Assembly: GCA_021397845.1 (NCBI GenBank)
Contig: CM038053.1
Coordinates: 147,520,041-147,584,040 of the forward strand
DNA from: Areca catechu
Lineage: Eukaryota; Streptophyta; Magnoliopsida; Arecales; Arecaceae
Direction of reading: 5' to 3'
Length of the DNA: 64,000 nt
This document shows positions 10,664-22,272 of this stretch, one piece after another; within the stretch, counting starts at the first letter, position 1; each line of letters opens with the position of its first letter. The position numbers and the translations under genes are program-made. Under the pieces are notes generated by a model. It was not told where the DNA came from and did no database searches. It worked only from the letters and a program-made list of their open reading frames with translations.

Positions 10664-11109
10664 TATGTAGGGGAGCTGAGCGCATGTTGAAGAAGGCCTT
10701 AAGGGCAGGGCAATTTGAGAATGTACTCCCCTTTATGAGGGAAGGGGAAGATTGGGAGGAAAATGTAAATAACGATGCCGTGGTCATCGAAATGACGATC
10801 GTGAAGCATCCTAAAAGACACATCATGGTTGATAGTGGAAGTTCAATGGATATGCTTTTTTATGATGCCTTCTCTAAAATGAACTTGTCTTCTGCACAGC
10901 TCAGACTTGTGCACACACCCCTTGTCGGTTTCACAGGGGACTCTATGAGGGTTGAGGGAGAGATCACACTCCCAGTCATTGCCAAAATGCCTTCTTGGCA
11001 GAGCACTGTCATGATGACCTTCATGGTAGTTAGACTGCCTTCAACCTACAATGTGATCCTTGGCCAACCCGGGCTCAATCTACTCGATACCGTTGTCTCC
11101 ATGAAATGA
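10561..11109 (+). pseudogene. Tat retropepsin (protease) region
   Basis: An open stretch of 182 aa. It contains IMVDSGSSMDMLFYDAF, the aspartic protease active site (D-S-G), and the flap/terminal motif YNVILGQPGLN. It overlaps the end of gag in another frame, as expected of a frameshifted pro-pol. After 11109 the frame is closed until RT. Confidence 0.8.
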
Positions 11110-11479
11110 CTGCTGGTGCGGTTCCCAACTCCTTACGGAGTCGGTGAAATGAGAGGTGCACCTCAACTGATTTAACACTGTTTCCAGACTCTCCCAGGTA
11201 CCGAAGTCCGCGAGGAAGATCTCAGGGTGGACAAGCTCAACCAAAGAGCACAAGACCCTAAGGGTGGTCCTGCCAAGCGCTTACTATCTTATCTACTCAG
11301 AGCCGACTAGGAGAAGACGGTGCAGATTGGGGCCCAGCTACAAGAAGAAAAAGGGCCCACCTATTGGAGTTCCTATGGGTGAACGCAGATGTGTTCACCT
11401 GGACGGTAGCCGATATGCTAGGTATCTCCTCTGACATCGTCATCCATAAGCTGAGCATTGACCCAAAGTATGGGCCAGT

Positions 11480-12720
11480 TCGGAAGAAGAAAAGGAGTTT
11501 TGCCCTCAAGAGATAGGCGGCAATCAAAGAGGAGGTCAACAAACTCCTTGCTGCCGGCTTTGTTCGTGAGGTGCAATACCCGAGCTGGCTTGCGAACGTG
11601 GTGATGGTGAAAAAGAGCAACGGCAAATGGAGGATCTGCATGGACTATACCGACCTCAATAAGGCATGCCCGAAGGATAGTTTCCCCTTGCTGAAGATCG
11701 ATCAACTGGTGGACACCACCTCGGGACATCGACTGATTTCCTTTATGGATAAATTTTCCGGATACAATCAGATCCAGATGCACCTTGAGAATGAGGAGCA
11801 CACCGCCTTCATCACCGACCAAGGGATGTACTTCTACAAGATGATGCCCTTCAGTCTGAAGAATGCTGGGGCCACATACCAGCACCTGGTCAGCAGGGTC
11901 TTCAAAGATCAGATTGATTGAAACATGCAGGTGTACATGGATGACATGCTTGTCATGAGCAAGCCGAGCTCGGACCATGTCACCGACCTCGTCGAAGCCT
12001 TCAACAACCTCCAAAAGTGCCAAATGAAATTGAACCCGGCAAAGTGTGCCTTCGAAGTGGTGACAGAGAAGTTCCTTGGCTTCATGATCACTCAGAGGGG
12101 CATTGAAGCGAATCTGGAGAAGGTCCAGGCGATCATCGACATGGAGCACCCGACATCCAAGAAGCAAGTCTAGCACCTAATGTGGTGTATCGCAGCCCTG
12201 AGTCGATTCATCTCGAGGTCGGTCGATCGCTGCCTTCCATTCTTCAAGGCGCTACGCAAGATGCACGACTTCACCTGGATGGAGGAGTGCATGGCAACCT
12301 TTGAAGAATTGAAGGAGTTGATAGCTTCTTCCCCACTACTCTCCAGATCGGAGGAAGGGGAGGAGCTCCTGCTCTACCCGGCGGTCACCCCTGGAGCCAT
12401 CGGCTCGGTTCTCATCCCTGCGGACAAGGACAGATCTTTGAAGCCAGTATACTACACCAGCAAAATCTTTCGCGACATGGAGATTAGGTATATCCGCTCT
12501 GAAAAACTTATTTTTGCTCTAATAATGTCTGCTAAGCACCTCAAGCCCTACTTCCAAGTGCATCACATTGTGGTGGTGATGGACCAGCCACTGAGGACCA
12601 TGCTCAGCCACCCCGAAACATCCAGATGGTTGGCAAAATGGTCCCTGATGCTGAGCGAGTTCGATATTGCATATCGACCGAGGTCGTCACAGAAAGCCTA
12701 GGTCCTAGCTGACTTTCTAG
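11480..12720 (+). pseudogene. Tat reverse transcriptase and RNase H
   Basis: RT motifs appear in order: FVREVQYPSWLANVVMVKK, RICMDYTDLNKACPKDSFP, SFMDKFSGYNQI, then the catalytic YMDDM (11934-11948) and FLGFMITQRGIE. The Met in YMDDM replaces the usual Val or Leu. RNase H follows, with LLYPAVTPGAIGSVL and KPVYYTSKIF, and the connection ends AYRPRSSQKA. Stops occur at 11514, about 11919, 12171 and 12699, so it is dead. Confidence 0.9.
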
Positions 12721-15400
12721 TCAAGTGCACGGGACTTGACGAGGAGTCGGAGCAAATTTCCATGGAGCATCAAGTTGAGCCCGGCATGGAGGAGGAACCT
12801 TGGGTCCTCCACGTGGACGGCGCATCCAACTCCAGCGGGAGCAAGTAGGACTCATCCTAAAAGAAAAATGGGGTTGCAAGTGCCTACACTAAGCATGCAA
12901 TAGCACAGGGAGAAGGTATGTATTTTAAAATAATTTTAAAATAATAGTGGAAACAACCTACTCCGCACAGGATCTAACATATTCTAGATGCATGTATAGG
13001 CAAAATAAGGCATGAAATGAGCATGTAATATTTATAAACAATGTTATAAAACTAGATTTAGGCATGCATGAAAAATAAAACCATAAATCTTACCTTATTC
13101 CTACTTGGAATAAAGCTGGGATAACATTGGAATAGCTGGAATACCTGGAATAAAGTTATTGCAGTCTTCTTCTTCCCGCAGCCTTTTGAAACATTGTTTC
13201 TTCTTCTTTCAAACAGCAGCAAAGCCAAACCAAAACAACAATATTTTGGTCTCTCCTTCACCAACAACAAGGCAAAGGCTAGATGGATCTTACTTGAAAG
13301 GAGAGCTCTTGGATGATTGTTCCAACAAAGTTGAAGTCCCTTATCTCTTCTCCAAGAGAAGCAGCCGAATTTCCACAACCAAAAATAGAACAAGCAAAAG
13401 CAGCAGCAATGGAGGTACAATCGGCTCCCAAGTGCTCAAGCGAACACCCTCTAGAGGGGGGACATGCCTGGGGCTCCTCCGATCCAGTTTTCGCACGATG
13501 CTAGTCACTGGAAACCTTAAATCGGTGAGAGGGAGGAAGAAGGTAGAACACTCTGTTCTGATTTTTGTTTTCTCTGAAACAAAATTTTCTTCCTTCAAAT
13601 TGAGCACAAATCAAACAGGGAATCAAGAGATTGTTTCACTCCCAACCTCTCAACCAATTCCTACCCCAGAACCACCGGTGGAAAAGATGGATCAAGCTCT
13701 GAAAGGAAGAAATCTACACTGAAATTTTCAGCACCCAGAAATTATATAGCAGCATGAAACAATAAAACTGGTGCAATGGGAGCTGAGGAGACTTCTGGGA
13801 AGGTGAGAAGGCAGCAAGTTTCAGAATCATTCAATCTTGTTTTCAATCAAGCATTGAAGAGGCATAAATCATTGTTTTATTTCAGCCAAAATGGAGAGAA
13901 ACGGGAGAAGAAGAGACGTCTTGAATCCCTATTCGCCCAAGCCTAAAACACCATATTGATGGGTTTAAGATTGGTTCATAACTGGTTCAAAAACCCAAAC
14001 CGGTTCTAAACTGATTCATAATTCAATTAGATCAAAATCTAATTAATAAATAGCTTGGTCAAGTCCCGGTCATCCAGAAACAATTCCTGATGGACCCGAA
14101 CAAAAACTGATCGACCCAAAACCAAGTCAATCCAAAGTGTGCTCAATCAAACCATTACCAAAATGATTCTTAATCATAAATCAGCACCTGGATCAGGGAG
14201 AGATCCTCTATGGCATGTAACCTCATAGATTCGAACCTAGGCGGTAGCACTAGAACAATTCCTGTACCAGCACAAGATACCATCTAGCAATGGGTCTCGG
14301 CGTCTAGATAGGTCAAAGATGCGAGAGCAATCAATCGAACCTCTGGCATATGGTTACCGTATAATTCATTCCTTTGACCTCCAATGCTTAGGATGACCTA
14401 GGATTAGACTGCCAACCCTAGCTGAGTCAATCCACAACATATCTCAACCTCGCAAGTCCAGTGACTCCTCACTAGGACTACCCCGGTTGAGGATTTGCTA
14501 AATTGAGATAGTACGAGACATTCAATCCAAACTACTTGGACAGGTCAATTCCATCTTGGTCCACCACTGCTCTACAAGTACTTGCCTGTACCCAGAAACC
14601 TTCCATCACCGGATTAAAAATCTGGGTAGTCCGGTACCAAAGCACAGGGAGTTGCTTGCAAGCTACCATGATGACCTCGGGTCAGAGGGACACATATGCC
14701 CATATCCAATCATGAGTATCCCTTTGGCAGAAAGGGGCTACACGGAGTCATGTTTAATGAGATATCATGTATCCCACTTGTAGATCACATCAGTGTCACC
14801 ACACTCCTTTGGTCAAGAGGACAACCAAACGATGTGAAGCACAACAACCTACACTTGATACATTTCCATCCAATATAATGTATCCTTTGGTTGTGAACCT
14901 AGTTTAAGGACCACTCAATATATCCTCTCTATATCGATGTTAATGTAGTCCTAAGGACTTCATCACATGAAAAAGAGCTCATTACAGGGAAATTTAAGAA
15001 TGTGATGAGCTACCAAAATAATATTTATTAATTCATACAAAGAGTATAATACTCAATCCAACCACCTACAACCTAGGCGATTGGCTTTGGGATACAATTC
15101 CCAACACATCCTCGCCAATAGAGATGGGGTTGCGGCGAAATGCACCCTCCGTTTCAAATTTGCAGTGACAAATAACCAGGCGGAGTATAAGGCACTCCTC
15201 GCGGGCTTAAGGGTCTCACGCGAGCTAGGCGTCTGGAACTTAAAGGTCTTTATCGACTTCCAACTGGTGGACTGACAAGTCACCAGAGAATATGAAGTTA
15301 GGGATCCCCAGATGATGAAGTACCTGGGCGAGTACGCTTGTGCACAACAGGCTTCTGACGCTTCAACATCTTCCATATACCCCATGGGGAGAATGCTCAC
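12721..15400 (+). pseudogene. Tat second (archaeal-like) RNase H, split by solo LTR
   Basis: The left part reads WVLHVDGASNSSGSK (12796-12850). The right part reads GVAAKCTLRFKFAVTNNQ, AEYKALLAGL and FIDFQLVD (15125-15273). Together they form the extra RNase H found only in the Tat lineage. The copia solo LTR (12875-15106) separates the two parts, and the short sequence around the junction is present on both sides in diverged form. Confidence 0.8.
12875..15106 (-). mobile_element. Solo LTR of the copia-2 family
   Basis: The sequence runs from TGCAAGTGCC to CAATTCCCAACA and matches the copia-2 LTRs at 27085-29401 and 34891-37230 over its length, in the same orientation. There is no internal domain. 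It includes the GGAATA-rich cluster at 13100-13160. The 187-aa ORF at 13159-13722 lies inside the LTR and has no recognisable domain. It interrupts the Tat RNase H. Flanks are imperfect 22-24-bp repeats rather than a clean 5-bp duplication. Confidence 0.85.
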
Positions 15401-16759
15401 GTGGATGCACTGTCGAGACTCGCTACCTTGCCAGACTCATCATTGGGGTGTGCATATATTGAGTACCTCGAAAATCTAGGCTATGAAGCCCCTAAGGAGG
15501 TGCAGCAAGTCACCCCAGAGCTAAGCTGGATGGACAGGTATATCAGATACATCATTGATGGCACATTGCACGAGGACCACGCGGAGGCCAGCCTCATCAA
15601 AAAGAAAGCCTCTCGATTTGTCTTGATGGAAGGATAGCTCTACCGCCGATCCTACTCATACCCACTCCTGAGGTGCCTGAGACCCGTAGAGGTAGCCTTC
15701 ATTCTCCATGAGATACATGAAGGCCTGTGTGGGAACCACGTGGAAGGAAGGACGTTGGCGTACAAAGCTCTCCGCCAGGGATATTTTTGGGAGACCATAA
15801 GGGAGGATGCCATAGACTTTATGAAGAGATGCGACAAATGCCAGTGCCATGCTCATATACAGCATCAACTGGCGGTGCAGATCTCATAGCTCTTCACCTC
15901 CTGGCCCTTCGTCCAATGGAGAATGGACATCTTAGGGCTATTTCCTCCTGCACCGGGATAATAGAGGTTCTTATTGGTGGCCATCGACTATTTCACCAAA
16001 TAGGTGGAAGCAGAACAACTAGCACGAATCATGGAAGTGAAGGTATGTCAGTTCTTCTGGAAGTCAGTAATATGCTGATTCGGGCTACCACGCCGCATCA
16101 TCACTGACAACGGGTGGCAGTTCAACAATAGGGAGTTCAAAGAATTTTGTGTTGAGCACGGCATCCAGCACCACTTCACCTCCGTTGCCCATCCCCAGAC
16201 AAACGGGGAGGCCAAAGTGACCAACCAGACCATTCTCCAAGGACTTAGGACCAGGCTAGACCAGGCCAAGGGCAGGTGGGCTGAAGAACTCCCAAGTGTT
16301 CTCTGGGCCGACTACATAATGTCCAGGATGGTGATGGACGAAACACCCTTCAACCTCTTCTTCGGTGCTGAGGTCATCATCCTAGTCGAGCTTGGCATGC
16401 CCACCTTGCGGGTGCAGTAATATGATGAAGCGCAGAACTCGGCACACCTTCTACTCAACTTAGATCTCCTCGAGGAGACCAGGGATAAAGCTTGGCTCCG
16501 AATGACAGCATACTGGCAACGAGTTGCCCGATACTACAATGCCCGAGTAAGGCCCAAGGCATTTTGACGTGGTGACCTGGTACTCCACCGAGCTGAAGCA
16601 TCTCAACCCTGGGAGTGCGGTAAGCTCTCACCAAACTGGGAAGGTCCATATAAGGTGGTCAAAGCTCTCCTATATGGAGCCTACTTCCTCAAAAATATGG
16701 ATGGTGTCAGGTTCCCACGAACATGGAATGCCTGCAACTTGAGAAAATATTATCAGTAA
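15401..16759 (+). pseudogene. Tat integrase (broken)
   Basis: After MDALSRLATLPDSS, the zinc-binding domain reads HEIHEGLCGNHVEGRTLA and CDKCQCHA (His/His/Cys/Cys). The catalytic core has WRMDILG, IITDNGWQF and TNGEAKVTNQ, the D, D and E positions. The end, RTWNACNLRKYYQ, is the standard Tat integrase terminus at 16759. Stops or frame changes occur near 15637, 15888, 15961, 16003, 16078 and 16420. Confidence 0.85.
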
Positions 16760-17039
16760 TGTAAGGCTCATCCTTTGAAATAATAAAGGCCTTCCTTTGC
16801 GCAAATTGCCTTCTGCTTTGCAGGAATGTAGTTGCCTTGCCCAAGGTCCGACATGCCAAAACTTGGAGCCTAGCCCTCCAATAATAAGGCTTGGAGCCCA
16901 GCTCTCCGACTCCGACTCCCGGGAACTAGATCCCCGCATCAATAGTGTAAGGTTCTCTCTTGCCAATAATCAAAGTTCCACTTATGCAAATGTTTCTTGC
17001 CTTGCAGGAGAACTTCTGCCAGACCATAGGTTCGGAAAA
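16760..17039 (+). other. Start of Tat 3' untranslated region
   Basis: Non-coding sequence just after the integrase stop. It holds short repeats of CTTGGAGCC and TAAGG that grade into the 57-bp array. Confidence 0.5.
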
Positions 17040-18190
17040 AAAGCTCGAAGCCGAGCTCTCTCCGGCCACCAAGTCTTCAAGCCCAGCTCTAGGACATCAA
17101 AGCCCAGAGCTCATATCTTCGGCCACCAAGTCTTTGAGTCTAGCTCCAGGATATCAAAGCCCAGAGCCAAGCTCTCCGACCACCAAGTCTTCGAGCCCAG
17201 CTCTAGGACACCAAAGCCCGGAGCTCAGATCTCCGGCCACCAAGTCTTTGAGCCCAGCTCCAGGACATCAAAGCTCGGAGCTCAGATCTCCGGCCACCAA
17301 GTCTTTGAGCCTAGCTTTAGGACATCAAAGCCCGGAGCCAAGCTCTCCAGCCACCAAGTCTTCAAGCCTAGCTCTAGGATACAAAAGCCCGGAGCTCAGA
17401 TCTCCGGCCACCAAGTCTTCGAGCCCAGCTCCAGGACATCAAAGCCTGGAGCCAAGCTCTCCGGCCACCAAGTTTTCGAGCCCAGCTTCAGGACACCAAA
17501 GCCCGGAGCTCAGATCTCTGGTCACCCAATCTTCGAGCGCAGCTCCAGGATATCAAAGCTCGGAGCCAAGCTCTCCGGCCACCTAGTCTTCGAGCCCAGC
17601 TCTAGGATACTAAAGCCTGGAGCTCAGATCTCCGGCCACCAAGTCTGCGAACCCAACTCGAAGACATCAAAGCCTGGAACCAAGCTTTTCGACCACTAAG
17701 TCTCAGAGCCCAGCACCGAGACCTCAAAGCCTGAAGCCAATCTCTCCGGCCACCAAGTCTTCTAGCCCATCTCCAAGACATCAAAGCCAGGAACCATGTT
17801 TTTCAGTCACTAAGTCTCAGAGCCCAACACCGAGACCTCAAAGCCCGAAGCAAATCTCTCCGACCACCAAGTCTTCGAGCCTAGCTCCAAGACATCAAAG
17901 CCCGGAACCAAGCTTTCCGGCCACTGAGTCTTAGAGCCCAGCATCGAGACCTCAAAGCCCGAAGCCGAGCTCTCCGGCCACCAAGTCTTTGAGCCCAGCT
18001 CCAAGACATCAAAGCTTGAAACCAAGCTTTCTGGCCACTGAGTCTTAGAGCCTAGCATCGAGACCTCAAAGCCCAGAGCCAAGCTCTCGGCCACTAAGCA
18101 TCTGAGCCCAGCATCGAGATGCCAAGACCCGGAGCTCAGACCTCCGACCACTAAGTCTCTGAGCCTAGCTCTGAGATGCCAAAGCTCAGA
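17040..18190 (+). repeat. 57-bp tandem array in Tat 3' region
   Basis: GGCCACCAAGTCTT recurs at 17063, 17121, 17178, 17235, 17292 and 17349 and onward, with steps of 57-58 bp; about 18 units are visible, the distal ones more diverged and shorter. Because 57 is a multiple of three, two + frames stay open and give repeat proteins (one of 300 aa at 16797-17699 and one of 208 aa at 16960-17586). These are consequences of the period, not evidence of coding. Tandem arrays in Tat 3' UTRs are known seeds of satellite DNA. Confidence 0.9.
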
Positions 18191-18459
18191 GTTCAGCTCT
18201 ACAGCACTGAAGTTCAGGACATCTAGGAACAATGCAGAAACCTCTCCTCTGATCCCATCACATGTAAAAAAAAAAAAAGGAAGAAGAGAAGAGAAGGGAG
18301 AAAAAGAGGGGGTTGAGGCCAGAAGTACTCAAGTCAAGACAGTTGAAAAAAAAACCCACTCCATTAAAAACTTGCAGTTCATTTACAAATATTCTCATGC
18401 CCCTGACATGCCGGGCGATCTGGGCCAATGCTGGAAAGGAAAGAAAACAAAAATCTACC

Positions 18460-18975
18460 CTACTCATGGTGCATCCCTGTCGGCAGGGCTGGGCGGCGGT
18501 GAAGTTCCTTTCCCAAGGGTTTCGGATTGCTCAGCTTTGGCCTCGACGACCACCACCGGCGGGACAAGTTCAGGAACAATGGTTGATCCATCTGCAACAC
18601 TTGAATCCATTCCTGGAGCTCGAGGAAGAGGAGCTGGCTATGGCCCTTATCAGGGATGAACCCCTCGGCTCGATCGCGTAGGTACATGAAGCCCTTGTAG
18701 AAGCAGTCCGACGCTGTTTGATAGAACTCGGTGGCGAACTCCTCTAAGGCCTTGTACCTATCTACGGCCCCTTCTGCCTCCTTCTTCACCTCGGCAGCTT
18801 GTTCCCTTGCCACCTTCACCGACCTGGCCACCTCCGCTGCCTCCCTCTCGGTCGCAGCCAGCTTCTCCTTCGCCGCATCCAACTCGGCCTGGAGGGATTG
18901 CGCGATCCCCTTCTACCGGACTGCCTCGGTGTTGAACGAGCTCACCCTCCTCCCGGTGGCCGCAAGCTCCTCGGC
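18460..18975 (-). pseudogene. Tat antisense ORF, coiled coil, N-terminus lost
   Basis: The minus-strand ORF of 140 aa begins MDAAKEKLAATEREAAEVA and continues with heptad-like Ala/Glu/Lys repeats, then FYQTASDCFYKGFMYLRDRA. The frame extends upstream (higher coordinates, to 18975) past a stop near 18916 and is then cut by the Chromo-1 LTR. An antisense ORF between integrase and the 3' LTR is a known feature of several Tat elements (for example Grande). Its function is not established. Confidence 0.65.
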
Positions 18976-19840
18976 TGATGGGGACATCAAAACCCATCCG
19001 GGTTTTACTTTTCCTTTTTTTAGATTTTTTTATTTTAGTTTAAAAATATTTATCCCAGTTATTCTCGTTATCCTCACTTTATCCATATTTTATTCCTGAC
19101 TTATTCCCTATTTATCCCTATCATCTTCAACCTCCCAGAACCTCCATTTTTTTGGGTTTTTTCTTCCCATTTGTCCTGGATCCGCCATGCTCGACCTCCG
19201 GCGCCACCCTCGATGGCCGTCCACCTTCCCCTGGCATCGATCTCCTCATGGAAACACCGATGAATCCCACAGAACCACCCATGGCCATGCCCCCTGCAGC
19301 TCCTCCCATGGCTGTCCACCCCTGCGGCTCCACCCACGCACCCCTCTCCCCCGCGCCGCCATCCACCGCTGCCCGAGCCACCGTCCGCCGTTACTCGAGT
19401 CGTCCCCATCAGACCTCTGCCCGTAAAGCCATCTCCACACCTCCGTGAGTCACCCCTGTTCCACGGTCACAGGTCACAGGGATTTTTTTTGCATGGATCT
19501 CAGAGCAGAATAATTTTGCATGGATCTCAGAGCACACACTTTTCAGAGCAAGAATTTTTTGCATAGTCATCAGGCCTGCACATATTTCAGAGCAACTCAG
19601 CATGGATCTTGATGAGTTTGGATTTTATTTTATTTATTTTAAATCTGGATGTATGGACCAGTTGGGAAGTTTCTTAAATTACTTTTAGATTATGATTAGT
19701 TTTATTTTCAACCATATAAGGAGGATTGTCTTTAATTTTCTACAATGTTTCCAGGCTGCAAACAAAGCAAGTTTGGGTTGTTACTTTTTTTTGGGTTGCA
19801 TGCCTTGTATTTTTTTCTTGGACCCCAAGTTTTGTAAGCC

Positions 19841-19850
19841 TATATAAAGG
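19841..19850 (+). promoter_or_regulatory. TATA box of LTR1
   Basis: TATATAAAGG, about 120 bp upstream of the U5 motif. Confidence 0.6.
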
Positions 19851-20120
19851 CACATCCTCTCTTGAATAATGATGATGATGAATATGAATTTTTGAAAAGT
19901 GTGTTCTTGGTTCTGCCTCCATCAGGAGTGGGCATGAGGCCCGTCTTTCCTTCACCTGCGGGTGTCGAGGGGTGTGAGGCCCCAGTTATCTTTTTCCTTG
20001 CTGAGTCCCTTCTATGATCTTGGAGCTTCTCCTTCACGACCCTAGGTAGCGATTTGGGTGGGACGCCCTAGGCTCCGCATGTAGGATCTTCTGCTATATT
20101 CATGCTTCTTTGGCACCTGC

Positions 20121-20356
20121 TAGAAAAGGGTTGGTTACTTATCCCAATGGAGATTCACTTTGAATTGAGTTGGATCTGCTGCTCGGTCGCTCAGATTTCA
20201 TAGTAGGATCTGTCCTCTAAGGTCCTTGAACACCTGGGATCTGCAAAGAAGGCAGAAAACAAAACTTAAGATTGACGTAATTTAGATCCGAAATGGAAAA
20301 ATAGAAAAGTTGGATTTGAAGAGCTTGAAGAAGATCAGTAGCAATTGTCGAATTTG
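20121..20356 (-). repeat. Inverted copy of 41990-42270
   Basis: This 236-bp segment reads on the minus strand as 41990-42270 does on the + strand, including a shared TTTGCAGATCCCAGGTGTTC. Neighbouring sequence is not shared. One of the two LTRs carries this piece in reverse orientation. Confidence 0.8.
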
Positions 20357-20539
20357 TGTGTTTAAGATTGCTTGGTTAATTTTTTAAGCACAAATTAGGG
20401 TTTCTTTGGCACATTCAGATTCCACTAAAAAATTAATTCCTGCAATTTAAATCTAAAATCCAAAATTTAAAATTTAAAATTTGAATCTGAAATCTAAATT
20501 TAAATTTCGAAATTTAAAGTTTAAATTTTGAGTTGTTAG

Positions 20540-21047
20540 TGGTATCCTATCTTATCTTGGTAACTATAATTGATTGTGCATTCATATTTTAAACTAATTC
20601 TAAGGGCAAGCAATATAACATAAGGGAAGGATTGAGACCCTTTCCTTAGCCCAAAACAACCAACCCCATTTGCATAGTCCTAAGCCTTAATTAAAATCGA
20701 GTAGCACTTAAAGCTAGGGACAGCAATAGGTTAGGTTTTATATACGTGTTAACCCATTGTAGTAGTCACTTCTGTGTGCTTCTGAGAATTGGTGTCTAAG
20801 GCTAGAGGTCAAGAGGCAAATGTCCTAAGCGGACTAGTGGTTCTTTAATTAAGACCTCATGAAAGTGAGGGGAGCCTCCCACCACCCCATCTCCTACCTG
20901 GCCAATTGAGGAGTTACTACAGTCTTGGTTATTACCTTGATTAAGCACTATATTGGCCCTTAGGTCTAGGAACCTTAGACTTAGGTTGTTTTGTAATGTT
21001 TGCATTGCATGACCACTAGAGCAAGCCAAACCCAACCTAGTCTGATC
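20540..21047 (+). other. Chromo-1 leader
   Basis: It begins TGGTATCC, a shortened primer site. It contains CCTTAGCCCAAAACAACC and the paired motifs AATTGGTGTCTAAGG (20788) and CTACCTGGCCAATTG (20894), which can pair over about 100 nt (AATTGG/CCAATT). No ORF is supported. Confidence 0.55.
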
Positions 21048-22085
21048 ATGGAGTCCACTATAGAAATTTTACTGAGGACCTTCAATGAACAATGTGCCCT
21101 GATGGACAATAGGTGTGACCGACTAGATAAGCGACTCGACAACCTAGAAAGAACCCGTAAGACTCGGACTAACCTTGGTTCACCTAAACCAACTTTCCCT
21201 GGACCCAAAATTCATTGGCCAGAACCCATTTGGATTAGTGCACCTTATCAAAAATCAGGATCTAGCCAAGTCCACCCGAGTCGACCCATTCTACAACAGA
21301 GTCAACCCAATTTTTATCAGAGCTGACTAAACCCTAATCCGAGCCGACCCATTCCTGTGACCCCGTTTGTTCCTAAGAATGACCCTGAAGAGGAAATATC
21401 TTTTGCAGACTCAGAATTAATTAACCAAAAGGTTACTCAAGCTGAAACCGTAGTGGAAATATATGAAGCTGGAGAAAACCTGATGGATGAATATGAAGGA
21501 GAAGACTTCGAGGAGGACAACTTTAGTACCTTATCTGAGGAAACCCTTGGAAAAGAAAAGATTGTTGAGCCTAGTCCTGAAACATCAGGACAACAGGAAA
21601 TTAGTGAGTACTTGGTTCCCGTAACTCAATGCCCTTAGGAAGAACCCAATCCTTTAGGCTCGACACAAGACTTCCTTCAAGTCCCTGAGGAACAACCCCA
21701 GGAGGTCGACATTATTTTAGAAGACTATCAAGATAAACTTCCTGAAGACCTTCCAAACGACCTTTGACCACCTAAAAGCAACCCACCTGCCATAGATCTT
21801 ACACCAATAGATCAATATTCAAATCTTAAGGTCATTATGAGTAACCAAGGTCTGTTTCATGCTTCCCCTAAGTTATCCCAAGACTCCGATTCTTATTTCC
21901 TACCCTTCCCTTATCATGCTTCTAGAGCTATTAGGTTTCATTTTGAAGAGATTACCAGGTTGCATGAGCTTTTAAAGCCCATAATTTTTGTTACCTACTT
22001 TTGGAAGACCTTATGGCATTACTAGGAATCCATGGTAACTTTTCATGTATATACCAGACCAAGATCAAACTTAGAGAATCAATCG
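21048..22085 (+). pseudogene. Chromo-1 gag-like acidic ORF
   Basis: The ORF starts MESTIEILLRTFNEQCALMD, then a Lys/Arg-rich segment. After a stop at 21326 it resumes with an acidic region (LMDEYEGEDFEEDNF). Further stops occur at about 21637, 21765 and 22022. It contains the conserved unknown block: NQGLFHASPKLSQDSDSYFL, EITRLHELLKPI, TYFWKTLWHY. The capsid core seen in Chromo-2 and Chromo-4 is missing. No protease or RT follows. Confidence 0.65.
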
Positions 22086-22272
22086 TCTGTTAGGTATAGA
22101 CCCTAAAAGTCCAATAAAATTCCTCTCAATAAGATTACATAGTTGAGTCTGTTTTTTGTCAAGTGTCAGTCTGAGTCCTAGAGTCCACAAAGTCATTTGC
22201 ACAGCTTATCAAAGCGTTGCATAAAAAAATTAGTAATAAAATTAAAAAGAGCAATGAATCATATGAGCATGA
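22086..22272 (+). other. Junction segment between acidic ORF and integrase end
   Basis: It starts CTGTTAGGTATAGACCC and contains ATAGTTGAGTCTG. Equivalent segments occur at 5566-5680 and 37285-37600. It marks the position where pol is absent in all three copies. Confidence 0.55.

Larger units (their letters stand above)
8951..18975 (+). mobile_element. Tat-type Ty3/gypsy internal region, truncated at 3' end
   Basis: The domain order is gag, protease, RT, RNase H, second (archaeal-like) RNase H and integrase, followed by a tandem-repeat region and an antisense ORF. The second RNase H and the 3' antisense ORF are hallmarks of the Tat lineage (Ogre/Retand relatives). The frame is broken many times. 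The 3' LTR is missing because Chromo-1 begins at 18976. A copia solo LTR (12875-15106) splits the second RNase H. Confidence 0.85.
18976..20535 (+). repeat. Chromo-1 left LTR (LTR1), composite
   Basis: It starts TGATGGGGACATC, the Chromo LTR start consensus, next to the broken antisense ORF. It holds a GC-rich block (19170-19450), a TATA box at 19841, the U5 motif at 19962 and an AT-rich run of AAATTTAAA-type repeats at 20450-20530. It does not end in CATCA like other Chromo LTRs. Its sequence does not match the LTR at the other end of Chromo-1 (22813-42493), except for one inverted segment. It may be a recombinant. Confidence 0.6.

Noticed and set aside
13159..13722. 187-aa ORF on the + strand that could be a host gene
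   Set aside because: It lies wholly inside a copia-family solo LTR, has Ser/Lys-rich low-information sequence, and the matching parts of the other two LTRs (27400-27750, 35200-35550) do not keep it open.
16797..17699. 300-aa repeat protein
   Set aside because: The 57-bp unit is a multiple of three, so frames stay open by arithmetic. A second frame is also open, and it lies after the integrase stop in a 3' UTR.
19101..19448. Gly- or Pro-rich ORFs in LTR1
   Set aside because: GC-rich block with open frames on both strands and no recognisable domain; may be a captured segment but this cannot be supported from sequence alone.
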